Positions 7,046 through 13,697 are shown, counted from the stretch's first letter. The stretch is DNA of 17,973 bases from JAVBNJ01 sp031551625 (GCA_031551625.1 JAVBNJ010000010.1:1-17973); one strand, 5' to 3'. Translations and numbers: made by a program. The notes: generated by a model from the letters alone, not told the origin.

Positions 7046-7625
7046 ATGAAGGACAAAATTTTGGTAGACATTAATGCTATAAATGTCGGTGCACCTTATT
7101 TGGTAGCATACGACGAAGAAAAAACGTCGTTAGTGTTTTTACGGAACGCAATGTTCGTTACGTCATTTCATTTCAAAGAGAGACGAATCTTTTTCAGGAC
7201 TATGTCGTATATCATTTTCTTCTTTACACAGCCAATACTCCCAACCGGAAAGATGAAAAAATTGGACAGACAATCCTTGCTATCGTTGAAGCGTTTTTAC
7301 TGTTAATGAAAGAGCTTTGTTGTATTATTGCGACACGCGAGATTCCAAGCAATCATTGCGAGACCGGTTATTTAAAATCTGGTATACTTCTGCAAACAAC
7401 GATAATAAATATGCAAGGGAATCGGGTGTGATACGGGTAGAAAATACCCATCATTTCGGAGCTATAATTTGCCTTACCAACAATCCTCACAAAGAAGCGA
7501 TGCTTGGGCTTTTCAATGAAATTGTGGCGGAGTTGCAAAAGCAGCAGTGCTTTGACCAACAACTGAGGCCATTTTGGCAAAAGAAAAACCGTCGACGAAC
7601 TTGCGCTCACCGACGGATAACATAG
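7046..7625 (+). pseudogene. Frameshifted gene, possibly DUF6169-like, with two -1 shifts at GTTTTTAC
   Basis: A continuous protein is obtained only by joining three frames. Frame one runs from ATG 7046 to about 7141 and ends ...APYLVAYDEEKTSLVFL. The second, from 7141 to about 7299, reads TERNVRYVISFQRETNLF through IGQTILAIVEAFL. The third, from 7299 to the stop at 7625, reads TVNERALLYYCDTRDSKQ and on through GLFNEIVAELQKQ. The joined product is about 190 residues and resembles, from memory, the Bacteroidota DUF6169 family (DEEKxSxxFxT, then a C-terminal ALIYxCDxxDxKQ region); this is a moderate-confidence match. Both shifts fall in the register xxG TTT TTA Cxx. Explanations are a decayed gene, loss of one T from two T6 runs (real or a sequencing error), or programmed -1 frameshifting. 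The C-terminal end past about 7550 looks unlike the family and may be altered. It follows the 52-residue ORF by 12 bp. Confidence 0.7.
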
Positions 7626-7639
7626 TAAGCCATTTTATA

Positions 7640-8848
7640 TTAATCTGCTCTAAAACACCTCACTATTACACTATACTTAGAGCAGTCACCAGGGTATGTA
7701 ATAGTCCATGCACCACACGAAGCAGCAGATCCTGTATGGTCTACAATAAACCCGTCATTTCTACCCGAGTCATTTGTGTAAAATGATGAGATTTGATAGT
7801 CTATTCTAGATGCATTAATTCCATAACGAGATGCCCAACCATATGTGTCGTTAATAGGCGAACACGGGCTGTTATAACTTCTTAGCGCACTACAAACGAT
7901 AGTCTTTGTTGTTGATATGGCATTAGCCATTGTAACAAAATCTGCCCTAACAGGCAGCAGCCATCCGTCAGGGCAAATTCCTTGTACATTGCCGGATGAG
8001 CCACTACTTCCTCCACGTGGAGCATATACATCATTACAAGCGTAACGCCGCCCACACTCGTCTTCCGTACAGCCTGGGATGACAGCACCAACAGTTGTAC
8101 TATTGTAACTTGCTAACTTTACATTTTGCGCTAACCACCATCTATTGTCTGGCATCAATACGATACGATAGAACTTATTGTCACGCGCGTCTTTTATCCA
8201 TGCTTCCCAATTTTTTGCTCCTGCGGTTCGTAATTGGCAAGCATGCGAGGCATCAATCAACAAATCACTACCGGTGTAGGGACAGAATGTACCGGGGCAA
8301 TCAGTCGCATCATTCAATGATTTTGGAGTAATTGTTAAGTCCGCAGCAGCCAATGTTTTTCCACTAACTATTTGTTTAGTTACACCATCGGCAGCTATTA
8401 ATGTGAATGGGGCAGTGCCGTGGAAGGTATAGACACCGTTATTGGCCGTTATATTCGGTGGACAATCACTCACATTTGCACACCAATTATATTTGGCTAC
8501 ATTCCCTGTGTTCAGCGTTACGGTTACTTTTTGGCTATAGGCTCCATTATTGCCTTGCAACCAAAAGCCACGACCATTGGCATCAATGGTTGCTGTTGAA
8601 GTGCCGGCGTTTACGCCAGTCACTGTAGCACGATCCCAAACTCCTGTTGTCAGATTCTTGTAATCAATGAGCACCCATACCTTAGAATTGTATTCCCCTT
8701 CCAAACGGTTTGTCCACGACACGGTAAAACTAACAGCCTTTGAAGTAGAGTAACTACCACTCGTAGACGATACTGTGATTTTGTAATTTTGTGCAAATAC
8801 ACTGCCCACAAGCGTTACACACATAATGAATAAAAAAAATCTTTTCAT
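7640..8848 (-). CDS. Secreted FISUMP-domain (TIGR02145-type) protein, paralogue A
   Basis: A 402-residue exported protein. Residues 1-19 are a signal peptide (MKRFFLFIMCVTLVGSVFA, cleavage before Q20). Residues about 20-175 form an extracellular beta-type region of unknown family with an NWCANVSDCPP cysteine pair. A linker carries DATDCPGTFCPYTGSDL at about 180-196. From about 215 to the end is a Fibrobacter succinogenes major paralogous domain, shown by FYRIVLMPDNRWWLAQN and the later CPDGWLLPVRADF. The domain relates to C-type-lectin-like folds and is generally a surface or secreted module; its ligand is unknown. No type IX sorting domain is visible at the C-terminus. A paralogue lies at 11325-12548, and both are preceded by a matching structured leader. 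Its 3' end lies 14 bp from the convergent broken gene. Confidence 0.9.
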   Translation of the reverse strand: MKRFFLFIMCVTLVGSVFAQNYKITVSSTSGSYSTSKAVSFTVSWTNRLEGEYNSKVWVLIDYKNLTTGVWDRATVTGVNAGTSTATIDANGRGFWLQGNNGAYSQKVTVTLNTGNVAKYNWCANVSDCPPNITANNGVYTFHGTAPFTLIAADGVTKQIVSGKTLAAADLTITPKSLNDATDCPGTFCPYTGSDLLIDASHACQLRTAGAKNWEAWIKDARDNKFYRIVLMPDNRWWLAQNVKLASYNSTTVGAVIPGCTEDECGRRYACNDVYAPRGGSSGSSGNVQGICPDGWLLPVRADFVTMANAISTTKTIVCSALRSYNSPCSPINDTYGWASRYGINASRIDYQISSFYTNDSGRNDGFIVDHTGSAASCGAWTITYPGDCSKYSVIVRCFRAD

Positions 8849-9201
8849 AATTATTAATTTCTTAGTTGGTTGACTATATTATTAGTTTTATTTTTGTAGC
8901 TTCGGGAATCGGTTTGCATCAACAAACACAAACACTTTATAAACCAATTCCCTGCGGCTACATTTCAATCGCTGCCTTTTTGTTTCAATCTGTGTAATCC
9001 GCGTAAGCTGCGGGGCAAAAAAGAAACGTGGACTTAATTTATCGCTACTTGAGGTCTTAGACTACCCGTGATGACAAACAAACTAAATCCACATTTAATA
9101 GTGGTTAGTAGTTCCAGTCATCACATTGAAATTGTCTAAGTTTCAAGTAGCAGAATCGAAGCTTATGCAGCTTCTTTTATAACGTTAAAGAACGGGTTGT
9201 A
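8849..9201 (-). ncRNA. Structured 5' leader RNA of FISUMP gene A (about 350 nt)
   Basis: This stretch lies between the promoter at 9208-9238 and the ATG at 8848 and has no credible ORF. Plus-strand helix coordinates are as follows. The long hairpin has outer stem 9045-9052 with 9143-9150, middle stem 9056-9062 with 9134-9140, inner stem 9068-9075 with 9117-9124, and apical stems 9082-9086 with 9105-9109 and 9089-9092 with 9101-9104. A second hairpin pairs 8982-8986 with 9023-9027, enclosing 8999-9002 with 9010-9013. A third pairs 8895-8900 with 8957-8962, 8904-8909 with 8947-8952, and 8911-8915 with 8941-8945. The leader at 12549-12889 folds the same way with compensatory changes. No U-tract follows the last hairpin, so it is not a simple terminator. 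It may be a regulatory or stabilising leader; the trigger is unknown. Confidence 0.75.
8987..9013. repeat. Three tandem 9-bp units in leader A
   Basis: The plus strand reads AATCTGTGT, AATCCGCGT, AAGCTGCGG in tandem, followed by GGCAAAAAA. Leader B has the equivalent at 12692-12718. Similar AATCTGTGT-like triplets are, from memory, dispersed intergenic repeats in Bacteroidota. Confidence 0.55.
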
Positions 9202-9207
9202 ATGTTG

Positions 9208-9238
9208 CAAATATAGCGCAAAATTTCTAATCTGCAAA
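9208..9238 (-). promoter_or_regulatory. Promoter of leader A / FISUMP gene A
   Basis: On the minus strand TTTG (9238-9235), a 19-bp spacer and TATATTTG (9215-9208) match the Bacteroidota consensus fully. The expected transcription start is near 9201. The promoter of leader B has the same spacing and the same TTTGCAGATT sequence at its -33 end. Confidence 0.8.
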
Positions 9239-9293
9239 TTTATTTACAAAATATTGTTGCTGGTGGGCATGATGCGAATTTCAAAGAAAATGT

Positions 9294-9301
9294 TATCTTT
9301 G
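9294..9301 (+). promoter_or_regulatory. -7 box for the PepSY-like gene
   Basis: TATCTTTG matches TAnnTTTG and lies 27 bp before the ATG at 9329. The -33 region is weak. It excludes any start codon upstream of about 9305. Confidence 0.55.
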
Positions 9302-9328
9302 TTGGACAAACTTTTAAAATATACAGTC

Positions 9329-9766
9329 ATGAAACGAGTATTATTATCATTGGTTGGTCTGATTGCAATGACGACCCTGGCATTTGCCGATAACGATAAA
9401 GTTATTACCATAGACCAATTGCCTGCCACAGCCAAACAATTTATTGCCACCTACTTTCCGGATGCAAAGCCTTCTATTGTAAAAATGGACTCGGAATTGT
9501 TTGATAAAAGCTACGAGGTTATTTTTGCCGACGGTGGCAAAGTAGAGTTTGATAAAAAAGGAGAATGGAACGAGGTAGACTGCAAACAATCGCAAGTACC
9601 GGAAGGCATCGTTCCCCAACAAATCAAAAACTATATTGCAACTAACTACAAAGAAGCAAAGGTACTCCGCATCGAACGCGACAGCCGCGATTATGAAGTG
9701 AAATTGAGCAATAAGCTGGAGCTGAAATTCGATTTGAAATTCAACCTGATTGATATTGACGACTAA
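9329..9766 (+). CDS. Exported PepSY-like domain protein
   Basis: A 145-residue exported protein. Signal peptide is at about 1-20 (MKRVLLSLVGLIAMTTLAFA). The rest is two tandem PepSY-like/BLIP-like repeats. The first begins LPATAKQFIATYFPDAKP (about 31-48) and the second VPQQIKNYIATNYKEAKV (about 97-114). Each half ends in strands of the form YEVIFADGGKVEFDKKGEW or YEVKLSNKLELKFD. Members of this family are small periplasmic or surface proteins abundant in Bacteroidota; their role is not established. An in-frame start at 9254 is rejected because the promoter -7 box at 9294-9301 lies after it and the extension would bury the signal peptide. A strong terminator follows 31 bp after the stop, so it is monocistronic. 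Confidence 0.88.
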   Translation: MKRVLLSLVGLIAMTTLAFADNDKVITIDQLPATAKQFIATYFPDAKPSIVKMDSELFDKSYEVIFADGGKVEFDKKGEWNEVDCKQSQVPEGIVPQQIKNYIATNYKEAKVLRIERDSRDYEVKLSNKLELKFDLKFNLIDIDD

Positions 9767-9797
9767 TGTAATATCCTTTACATTATTGAGATTTTGG

Positions 9798-9832
9798 AAA
9801 GTTTATTGGAAGAAATTCCAATAAACTTTTTT
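9798..9832 (+). terminator. Rho-independent terminator of the PepSY-like gene
   Basis: A perfect 14-bp stem, AAAGTTTATTGGAA (9798-9811) with TTCCAATAAACTTT (9816-9829), has a GAAA loop and a T-run to 9832. It lies between two genes in the same direction. Confidence 0.9.
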
Positions 9833-9857
9833 CGTTATGTAAATGATACTTTTTAAT

Positions 9858-9865
9858 TATCTTTG
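9858..9865 (+). promoter_or_regulatory. -7 box for the CorC/CNNM-type gene
   Basis: TATCTTTG matches TAnnTTTG and ends 22 bp before the ATG at 9888. It overlaps the in-frame upstream ATG at 9843, which therefore cannot be the translation start. The -33 area is T-rich without a clear TTTG. Confidence 0.55.
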
Positions 9866-9887
9866 TAAAAATACACTTTCGTACAAA

Positions 9888-11162
9888 ATGGAATTAATTA
9901 TTATAGCCGCGCTTATCATACTCAACGGGTTGTTTTCCATGTCCGAGATAGCGTTGGTATCTGCACGCAGATCGAAACTGGAGCTCGAAGCCAAACGCGG
10001 CAGCAAGCAGGCGCGTACGGCATTGCAGTTGGCCGACAAGCCGGACAAATTTCTTTCGACTATCCAAATCGGCATTACATTGATAGGTATCCTCACCGGG
10101 TTATATTCGGGCGAAGCCTTTGCACATGATTTTGCAAAGATTGTTGCACAAATTGATTTTCTGGCGCCATACGCACCGGCCATTGCTACCACTTCGATAG
10201 TATTAGTAGTTACCTACCTGACCATTGTGTTCGGTGAATTAGTGCCGAAACGCATAGGCTTGAGTCTTGCCGGACGGTTGTCGAAAACAATGGCAAGCCC
10301 TATGCTGCTACTGTCGCGCATTATGAATCCCTTTGTATGGTTGCTTTCCAAAAGTACAACAATCGTTCTCAAAGTGCTTGGCATCAAAGACAGCGAGGGA
10401 AAGGTAACCGAAGAAGAAATTAAAACACTGGTGAAGGAAGGGCTTGATGCGGGCGAGGTACAAGAGGTGGAGCGCGATATTGTAGACCGTGTATTCAGCC
10501 TCGGAGATCGCGATATCGAATCGGTGATGACACATCGTAGCGACCTTGTGTGGCTAAGTATTGATGATAGCGCGGAAACAATATGCTCCACCGTAATGAA
10601 AAACATGCACGACGTGTATCCCGTAACAGCAGGCGGCTACGAGAAAATAGTGGGCGTCGTGTTTCTGAAAGATTTATTCGGGCATCTTAATTCACCGGAT
10701 TTTTCATTGAAAAAATTAATACAGCCGGCACAATACTTGCCCGACAACAAAAGCGTGTACAGTGCATTGGAACAATTCAAAAAAGCACATGTAAAATATG
10801 GGTTTGTGACCGACGAGTTCGGAGGCATCGAGGGTATCGTTACCTTGACCGACATCATGGAAGCATTGGTAGGCGAGGTAATAGAAGAAGGCGAGGAAAA
10901 AGATATTTTGGCACGGGCCGATGGCAGTTACCTGATCGACGGACAGTGCCCGTTCTACAATTTCCTCGAATATTTTGACATGGAAGATTTATATTCCGAC
11001 CACGACTACAACACGCTAAGCGGGCTTATCCTCGAAAAATTGGAACATGTACCGGTGGAAGGCGAAAAACTCTCGTGGCAACATTTCCATTTCGAGATTA
11101 TGGACATGGACGGCGCACGTATCGACAAAGTGCTGGTCACATTGGCGGGTAAGGTGGAATAG
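9888..11162 (+). CDS. CNNM/CorC-family (hemolysin C-like) transporter protein
   Basis: A 424-residue inner-membrane protein. An N-terminal CNNM (DUF21) domain of about 190 residues has hydrophobic segments near 1-17, 60-80, 95-125 and 135-160, and includes SMSEIALVSARRSKLE and FGELVPKRIGL. Two CBS domains span about 205-325, with VMTHRSDLVWL and a second ending FGGIEGIVTLTDIMEALVGE. A C-terminal CorC_HlyC domain (about 340-424) begins near YLIDGQCPFYNF. Family members are linked to Mg2+ or Co2+ efflux; older annotations say hemolysin, but haemolytic activity is not implied. The start at 9888 was chosen because the promoter -7 box lies between it and the in-frame ATG at 9843. No obvious terminator follows. 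Confidence 0.93.
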   Translation: MELIIIAALIILNGLFSMSEIALVSARRSKLELEAKRGSKQARTALQLADKPDKFLSTIQIGITLIGILTGLYSGEAFAHDFAKIVAQIDFLAPYAPAIATTSIVLVVTYLTIVFGELVPKRIGLSLAGRLSKTMASPMLLLSRIMNPFVWLLSKSTTIVLKVLGIKDSEGKVTEEEIKTLVKEGLDAGEVQEVERDIVDRVFSLGDRDIESVMTHRSDLVWLSIDDSAETICSTVMKNMHDVYPVTAGGYEKIVGVVFLKDLFGHLNSPDFSLKKLIQPAQYLPDNKSVYSALEQFKKAHVKYGFVTDEFGGIEGIVTLTDIMEALVGEVIEEGEEKDILARADGSYLIDGQCPFYNFLEYFDMEDLYSDHDYNTLSGLILEKLEHVPVEGEKLSWQHFHFEIMDMDGARIDKVLVTLAGKVE

Positions 11163-11324
11163 CGCCACCGGCACAGCCGTTCTAAACCTTGTTTTATCGT
11201 CTGCGACCATACACTATCTCGGCGCTTATGATGCGGCCTTTCTCCAGCTATAGGGTTGATTTATTTCAGCCCCGTATCGACCGGCTATTTCAAGCGAAAC
11301 AAATTACGGTAAGCATTTTTTATA
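11163..11324. other. Convergent intergenic gap without recognised features
   Basis: This 162-bp region lies between two convergent genes. I see no ORF with homology, no strong hairpin with a T-tract and no promoter match. Confidence 0.4.
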
Positions 11325-12548
11325 TTACATAGCTACCCGTATGCAACGAGTTGTACTGAACACAGGGGAAAAAGTTGACGCCCACCTAGTAACATTTCCA
11401 GAAAGAGTCTCTATTTGATACCCATAATAAATTGTTCCTAAAGCATAGTAAACAGCAATGCATGGATTAGTTGTGCAAGTATTTAAATAGGTTGAGTAAT
11501 CGCTAACATTGAACGCTACGTGATAATACATATAGCTCCAATCTATTCCATCATATGCGGTATAAGACCCGGTTCCCTTAAAACTTATTCCGTAATAATC
11601 GTTTCCAGCTCCCGCATAGCCACTACCCGACCATCCGTTGGTTGCTTTTAAATTGTTCTGATAATTCCCTCCATAGTTATTCTGCAAATTCACGAAGTGA
11701 GAACTACTGGGCATTCCCCAATTACTGGGACAAACAGACACCCCCATTGTATAATAGATATTGCCATAACCACCCACATAATGTGTACCATTGGCCAGCC
11801 CGGTATAGTAATACAAATTATCAGCCATCCACCAGTTACCGTCGGGCATCAACACAGTCCGGTAAATCTGATTATTTCTCGCATCTTTGAAATAGGCTTC
11901 CCAGTTTTTTGCACCACCTGGCCGGTGTCCGCAAAGATGGGTAGCATCGCGGAACAGGTCGCTACCGGTATAGGGACAGAACGTACCGGGGCAGCCTGTA
12001 GCATCGGTAAAGGTTGTAGCGGCTATTTGCAGATTGGCTGCAGGCAATGTTTTGCCGGTAACCGTTTGTGTCGCTCCGCCGGACGCTGACAGCACAAAGG
12101 GAGGTGTTCCCTGCAAGCGGTAAGTAGTGCCGTCGGCAATAACATAGGGCGGCTGGTCGGTGACAAAAGCGCACCAATTGAATTTCTTCGGAGCATTGCC
12201 TAATTTTGCCGTAACTGTTGCCGATTGCCCATTTGTACCAGTCACGTAAAACCCTTTTGTATTGCCAGCGGCATACGTGCCATTGTTTACCGATGGCGCT
12301 ACGCTTATCGTTGCACGCGTCCACGAGCTGCCGGAAGCATAGTTCCCGCTATTATCCACTTCACGAAACTCAATGAACGTCCATGCTTTATTCAAGTGGC
12401 CGACATTGTCACAACCATTCCATGTAAGCGTAAATGTAACGGTTTTAGTGGCGTAGTTTACGCTGACTTGCCTGGTCGATATACAGTTTCCGGCAAATAA
12501 TGCATACGTGCATACGGCGCCAATAATAAACAGAAATAATTTTTTCAT
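11325..12548 (-). CDS. Secreted FISUMP-domain (TIGR02145-type) protein, paralogue B
   Basis: A 407-residue paralogue of the protein at 7640-8848. Signal peptide is at about 1-20 (MKKLFLFIIGAVCTYALFAG region). The extracellular N-terminal region shares NWCAFVTDQPP and TVTGKTLPAANLQI with paralogue A. The linker DATGCPGTFCPYTGSDL is nearly identical. The FISUMP domain starts at IYRTVLMPDGNWWMADNL and includes CPSNWGMPSSSHF. The last 150 residues are very rich in Tyr, Asn, Ser and Gly and diverge strongly from paralogue A. An ATG two codons upstream (12554) is in frame, but 12548 is preferred because paralogue A has only the equivalent of that codon and a TAT at the upstream site. It is preceded by leader B. 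No type IX sorting domain is visible. Confidence 0.9.
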   Translation of the reverse strand: MKKLFLFIIGAVCTYALFAGNCISTRQVSVNYATKTVTFTLTWNGCDNVGHLNKAWTFIEFREVDNSGNYASGSSWTRATISVAPSVNNGTYAAGNTKGFYVTGTNGQSATVTAKLGNAPKKFNWCAFVTDQPPYVIADGTTYRLQGTPPFVLSASGGATQTVTGKTLPAANLQIAATTFTDATGCPGTFCPYTGSDLFRDATHLCGHRPGGAKNWEAYFKDARNNQIYRTVLMPDGNWWMADNLYYYTGLANGTHYVGGYGNIYYTMGVSVCPSNWGMPSSSHFVNLQNNYGGNYQNNLKATNGWSGSGYAGAGNDYYGISFKGTGSYTAYDGIDWSYMYYHVAFNVSDYSTYLNTCTTNPCIAVYYALGTIYYGYQIETLSGNVTRWASTFSPVFSTTRCIRVAM

Positions 12549-12889
12549 AATCATTGTATTTTAGTTTAACTAATTTTTTAGTTTTATTATCATAGCATTA
12601 GGATTGTTTTGTGTCCAAACAAACACTTTTATCTCTACATTTACAAAACAACCCCCTTGCTACGATTTTTATTTCGTTGTCATTTTGTTTCAATTTGTCT
12701 ATTCGTGGAACTTGTGGGCAAAAAGAAACGTGAATTTTACTTATTGTCTAAAAGGTCTTCGAATACCCACACATAAATAAGCAAAGCTCACGTTTGCCAC
12801 GTGTTACTTTCACTTTATTCCTTTGTGTGTAAAAAGTTTCGAAGTTTTTTAGACAGAACTAAAGTAAGCCAATTGAAAAGAACGTTCTG
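12549..12889 (-). ncRNA. Structured 5' leader RNA of FISUMP gene B (about 340 nt)
   Basis: Homologue of the leader at 8849-9201. Plus-strand helix coordinates: outer stem GTCTAAAA 12746-12753 with TTTTAGAC 12847-12854, middle stem CTTCGAA 12757-12763 with TTCGAAG 12838-12844, and inner stem ACACA 12769-12773 with a TGTGT at about 12826-12830, then AATAA 12776-12780 with TTATT 12815-12819. A second hairpin pairs 12687-12691 with 12725-12729. A third pairs 12589-12596 with about 12659-12666, and about 12602-12613 with ACAAAAC 12644-12650 plus the bases after it. Unpaired motifs are kept between leaders: GGT opposite TT, and TACCC opposite a 7-9 nt strand. The last hairpin has A-C mismatches on the plus strand that become G-U pairs on the minus strand, supporting minus-strand transcription. 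Confidence 0.75.
12692..12718. repeat. Three tandem 9-bp units in leader B
   Basis: The plus strand reads AATTTGTCT, ATTCGTGGA, ACTTGTGGG, followed by CAAAAAGAAACGTG. It is the diverged counterpart of 8987-9013 and occupies the same place in the second hairpin. Confidence 0.5.
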
Positions 12890-12895
12890 CAAGTG

Positions 12896-12926
12896 CAAAT
12901 GTATGAAAAAAAATACAATCTGCAAA
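12896..12926 (-). promoter_or_regulatory. Promoter of leader B / FISUMP gene B
   Basis: On the minus strand TTTG (12926-12923), a 19-bp spacer and TACATTTG (12903-12896) match the consensus fully, with the same spacing as the promoter of leader A. Expected transcription start is near 12889. It begins about 40 bp beyond the terminator of the upstream OmpH-like gene. Confidence 0.8.
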
Positions 12927-12964
12927 TAGCAAATTAAAACGATGAAATGTATTTATGGGAAAGC

Positions 12965-13004
12965 AAAAAGAGAGATTGCACATCTTTCTGAGCAATCTCT
13001 CTTT
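12965..13004 (-). terminator. Rho-independent terminator of the OmpH-like gene
   Basis: A perfect 13-bp stem, AAAGAGAGATTGC (12967-12979) with GCAATCTCTCTTT (12992-13004), has a 12-nt loop. On the minus strand it ends in a run of five T. It starts about 21 bp after the stop at 13026. Confidence 0.88.
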
Positions 13005-13025
13005 CATTTGAGGGTAAGTATTCCC

Positions 13026-13649
13026 TTATTCTATTTTCCCCGGACGCACGTACGAACTGTTCAATCCGGCCAATACTTCTTTCGTAATATCAAGGCCAGG
13101 GTTACCTTGCAACACTACATTGGTAGTACCGTTAGTGCTGATGATGAGCGAATAGTTGCGCGATGCATTATATTCTTTCAAATAAGTAGTAATGGCATCG
13201 TAGATGCGGCGCAGCATTACACTTTCTTCTTCGCCCAATTCGGCGCGTTTATTTTCGACATATTGTTGCAGCGTAATTTGTTTTTGTTGCAATTGGTTTT
13301 GCAATTGTTCGGCTTGCGAACGGGTAATCAACCCTTTTTGTACTTTCTCCTGAAAGTCCATTGCTTCGCGTTCAAAAGCCTTGCCACGCTTTGTCAAATC
13401 TTCTTCGGCAGCTTTGGCTTTCTTTTCCATGTCCGTTTTCAGGTCGTGGAACATATCGTAGCCGTTTACCAGTGAGTCAATCTGGATATATACGATGCTG
13501 CCTGCTGGCGCTGCTTCGCCTGCTTCGAGCGTAGGTACTGCTACACCCGTGCCGCACGATTTGCTGCCGCAACCGCAAAAATGCAGGATATACAAACCAA
13601 TTACTGCCACTACCAGGACAGCATTTACAATCAATAAGCCTTTTTTCAT
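13026..13649 (-). CDS. OmpH/Skp-family periplasmic chaperone-like protein
   Basis: A 207-residue protein with an N-terminal hydrophobic segment (about 4-22, GLLIVNAVLVVAVIGLYIL) acting as anchor or signal. A short CGCGSKSCG cysteine cluster follows. The rest fits the OmpH fold: a strand (SIVYIQIDSLVNGYDMF), a long charged coiled coil at about 75-150 (KKAKAAEEDLTKRGKAFE and an NQLQQKQITLQQY part), then YDAITTYLKEYNASRNYSLII and GNPGLDITKEVLAGLN. Skp-like proteins carry unfolded outer-membrane proteins across the periplasm. The start is taken at the ATG 13649; the in-frame TTG at 13658 is a poorer choice. It has its own promoter box and terminator. The cysteine cluster after the anchor is unusual for the family. 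Confidence 0.88.
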   Translation of the reverse strand: MKKGLLIVNAVLVVAVIGLYILHFCGCGSKSCGTGVAVPTLEAGEAAPAGSIVYIQIDSLVNGYDMFHDLKTDMEKKAKAAEEDLTKRGKAFEREAMDFQEKVQKGLITRSQAEQLQNQLQQKQITLQQYVENKRAELGEEESVMLRRIYDAITTYLKEYNASRNYSLIISTNGTTNVVLQGNPGLDITKEVLAGLNSSYVRPGKIE

Positions 13650-13672
13650 ATTTTTCAAAATTTTAAGAATGA

Positions 13673-13680
13673 CAAAGATA
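13673..13680 (-). promoter_or_regulatory. -7 box for the OmpH-like gene
   Basis: The minus strand reads TATCTTTG, matching TAnnTTTG, 23 bp before the ATG. Any -33 box would lie in the end of pdxJ and is not convincing. Confidence 0.5.
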
Positions 13681-13697
13681 CAGAATATTTTTTACTT

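Noticed and set aside
8895..8962. Hairpin 3 of leader A as a Rho-independent terminator
   Set aside because: On the minus strand the bases after the stem are A-rich (AAAAATAAAA), not a U-tract, and on the plus strand only a short T stretch follows.
9254..9328. Upstream start for the PepSY-like gene
   Set aside because: The -7 box at 9294-9301 lies inside it, and the extension precedes a normal signal peptide that begins at 9329.
9843..9887. Upstream start for the CorC/CNNM gene
   Set aside because: The -7 box at 9858-9865 lies after this ATG, so the codon would not be on the transcript.
7640..12548. A diversity-generating retroelement at the FISUMP locus
   Set aside because: No reverse transcriptase, accessory Avd gene next to the targets, or template repeat is present; only the protein fold and composition hint at it. 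The four-helix-bundle gene at 5726-6085 is distant and in the dcw operon.
12942..13475. Plus-strand ORF of 177 codons opposite the OmpH-like gene
   Set aside because: It is antisense to the coiled-coil region of a clear OmpH-family gene and spans that gene's terminator; the residues look like reverse-strand noise.
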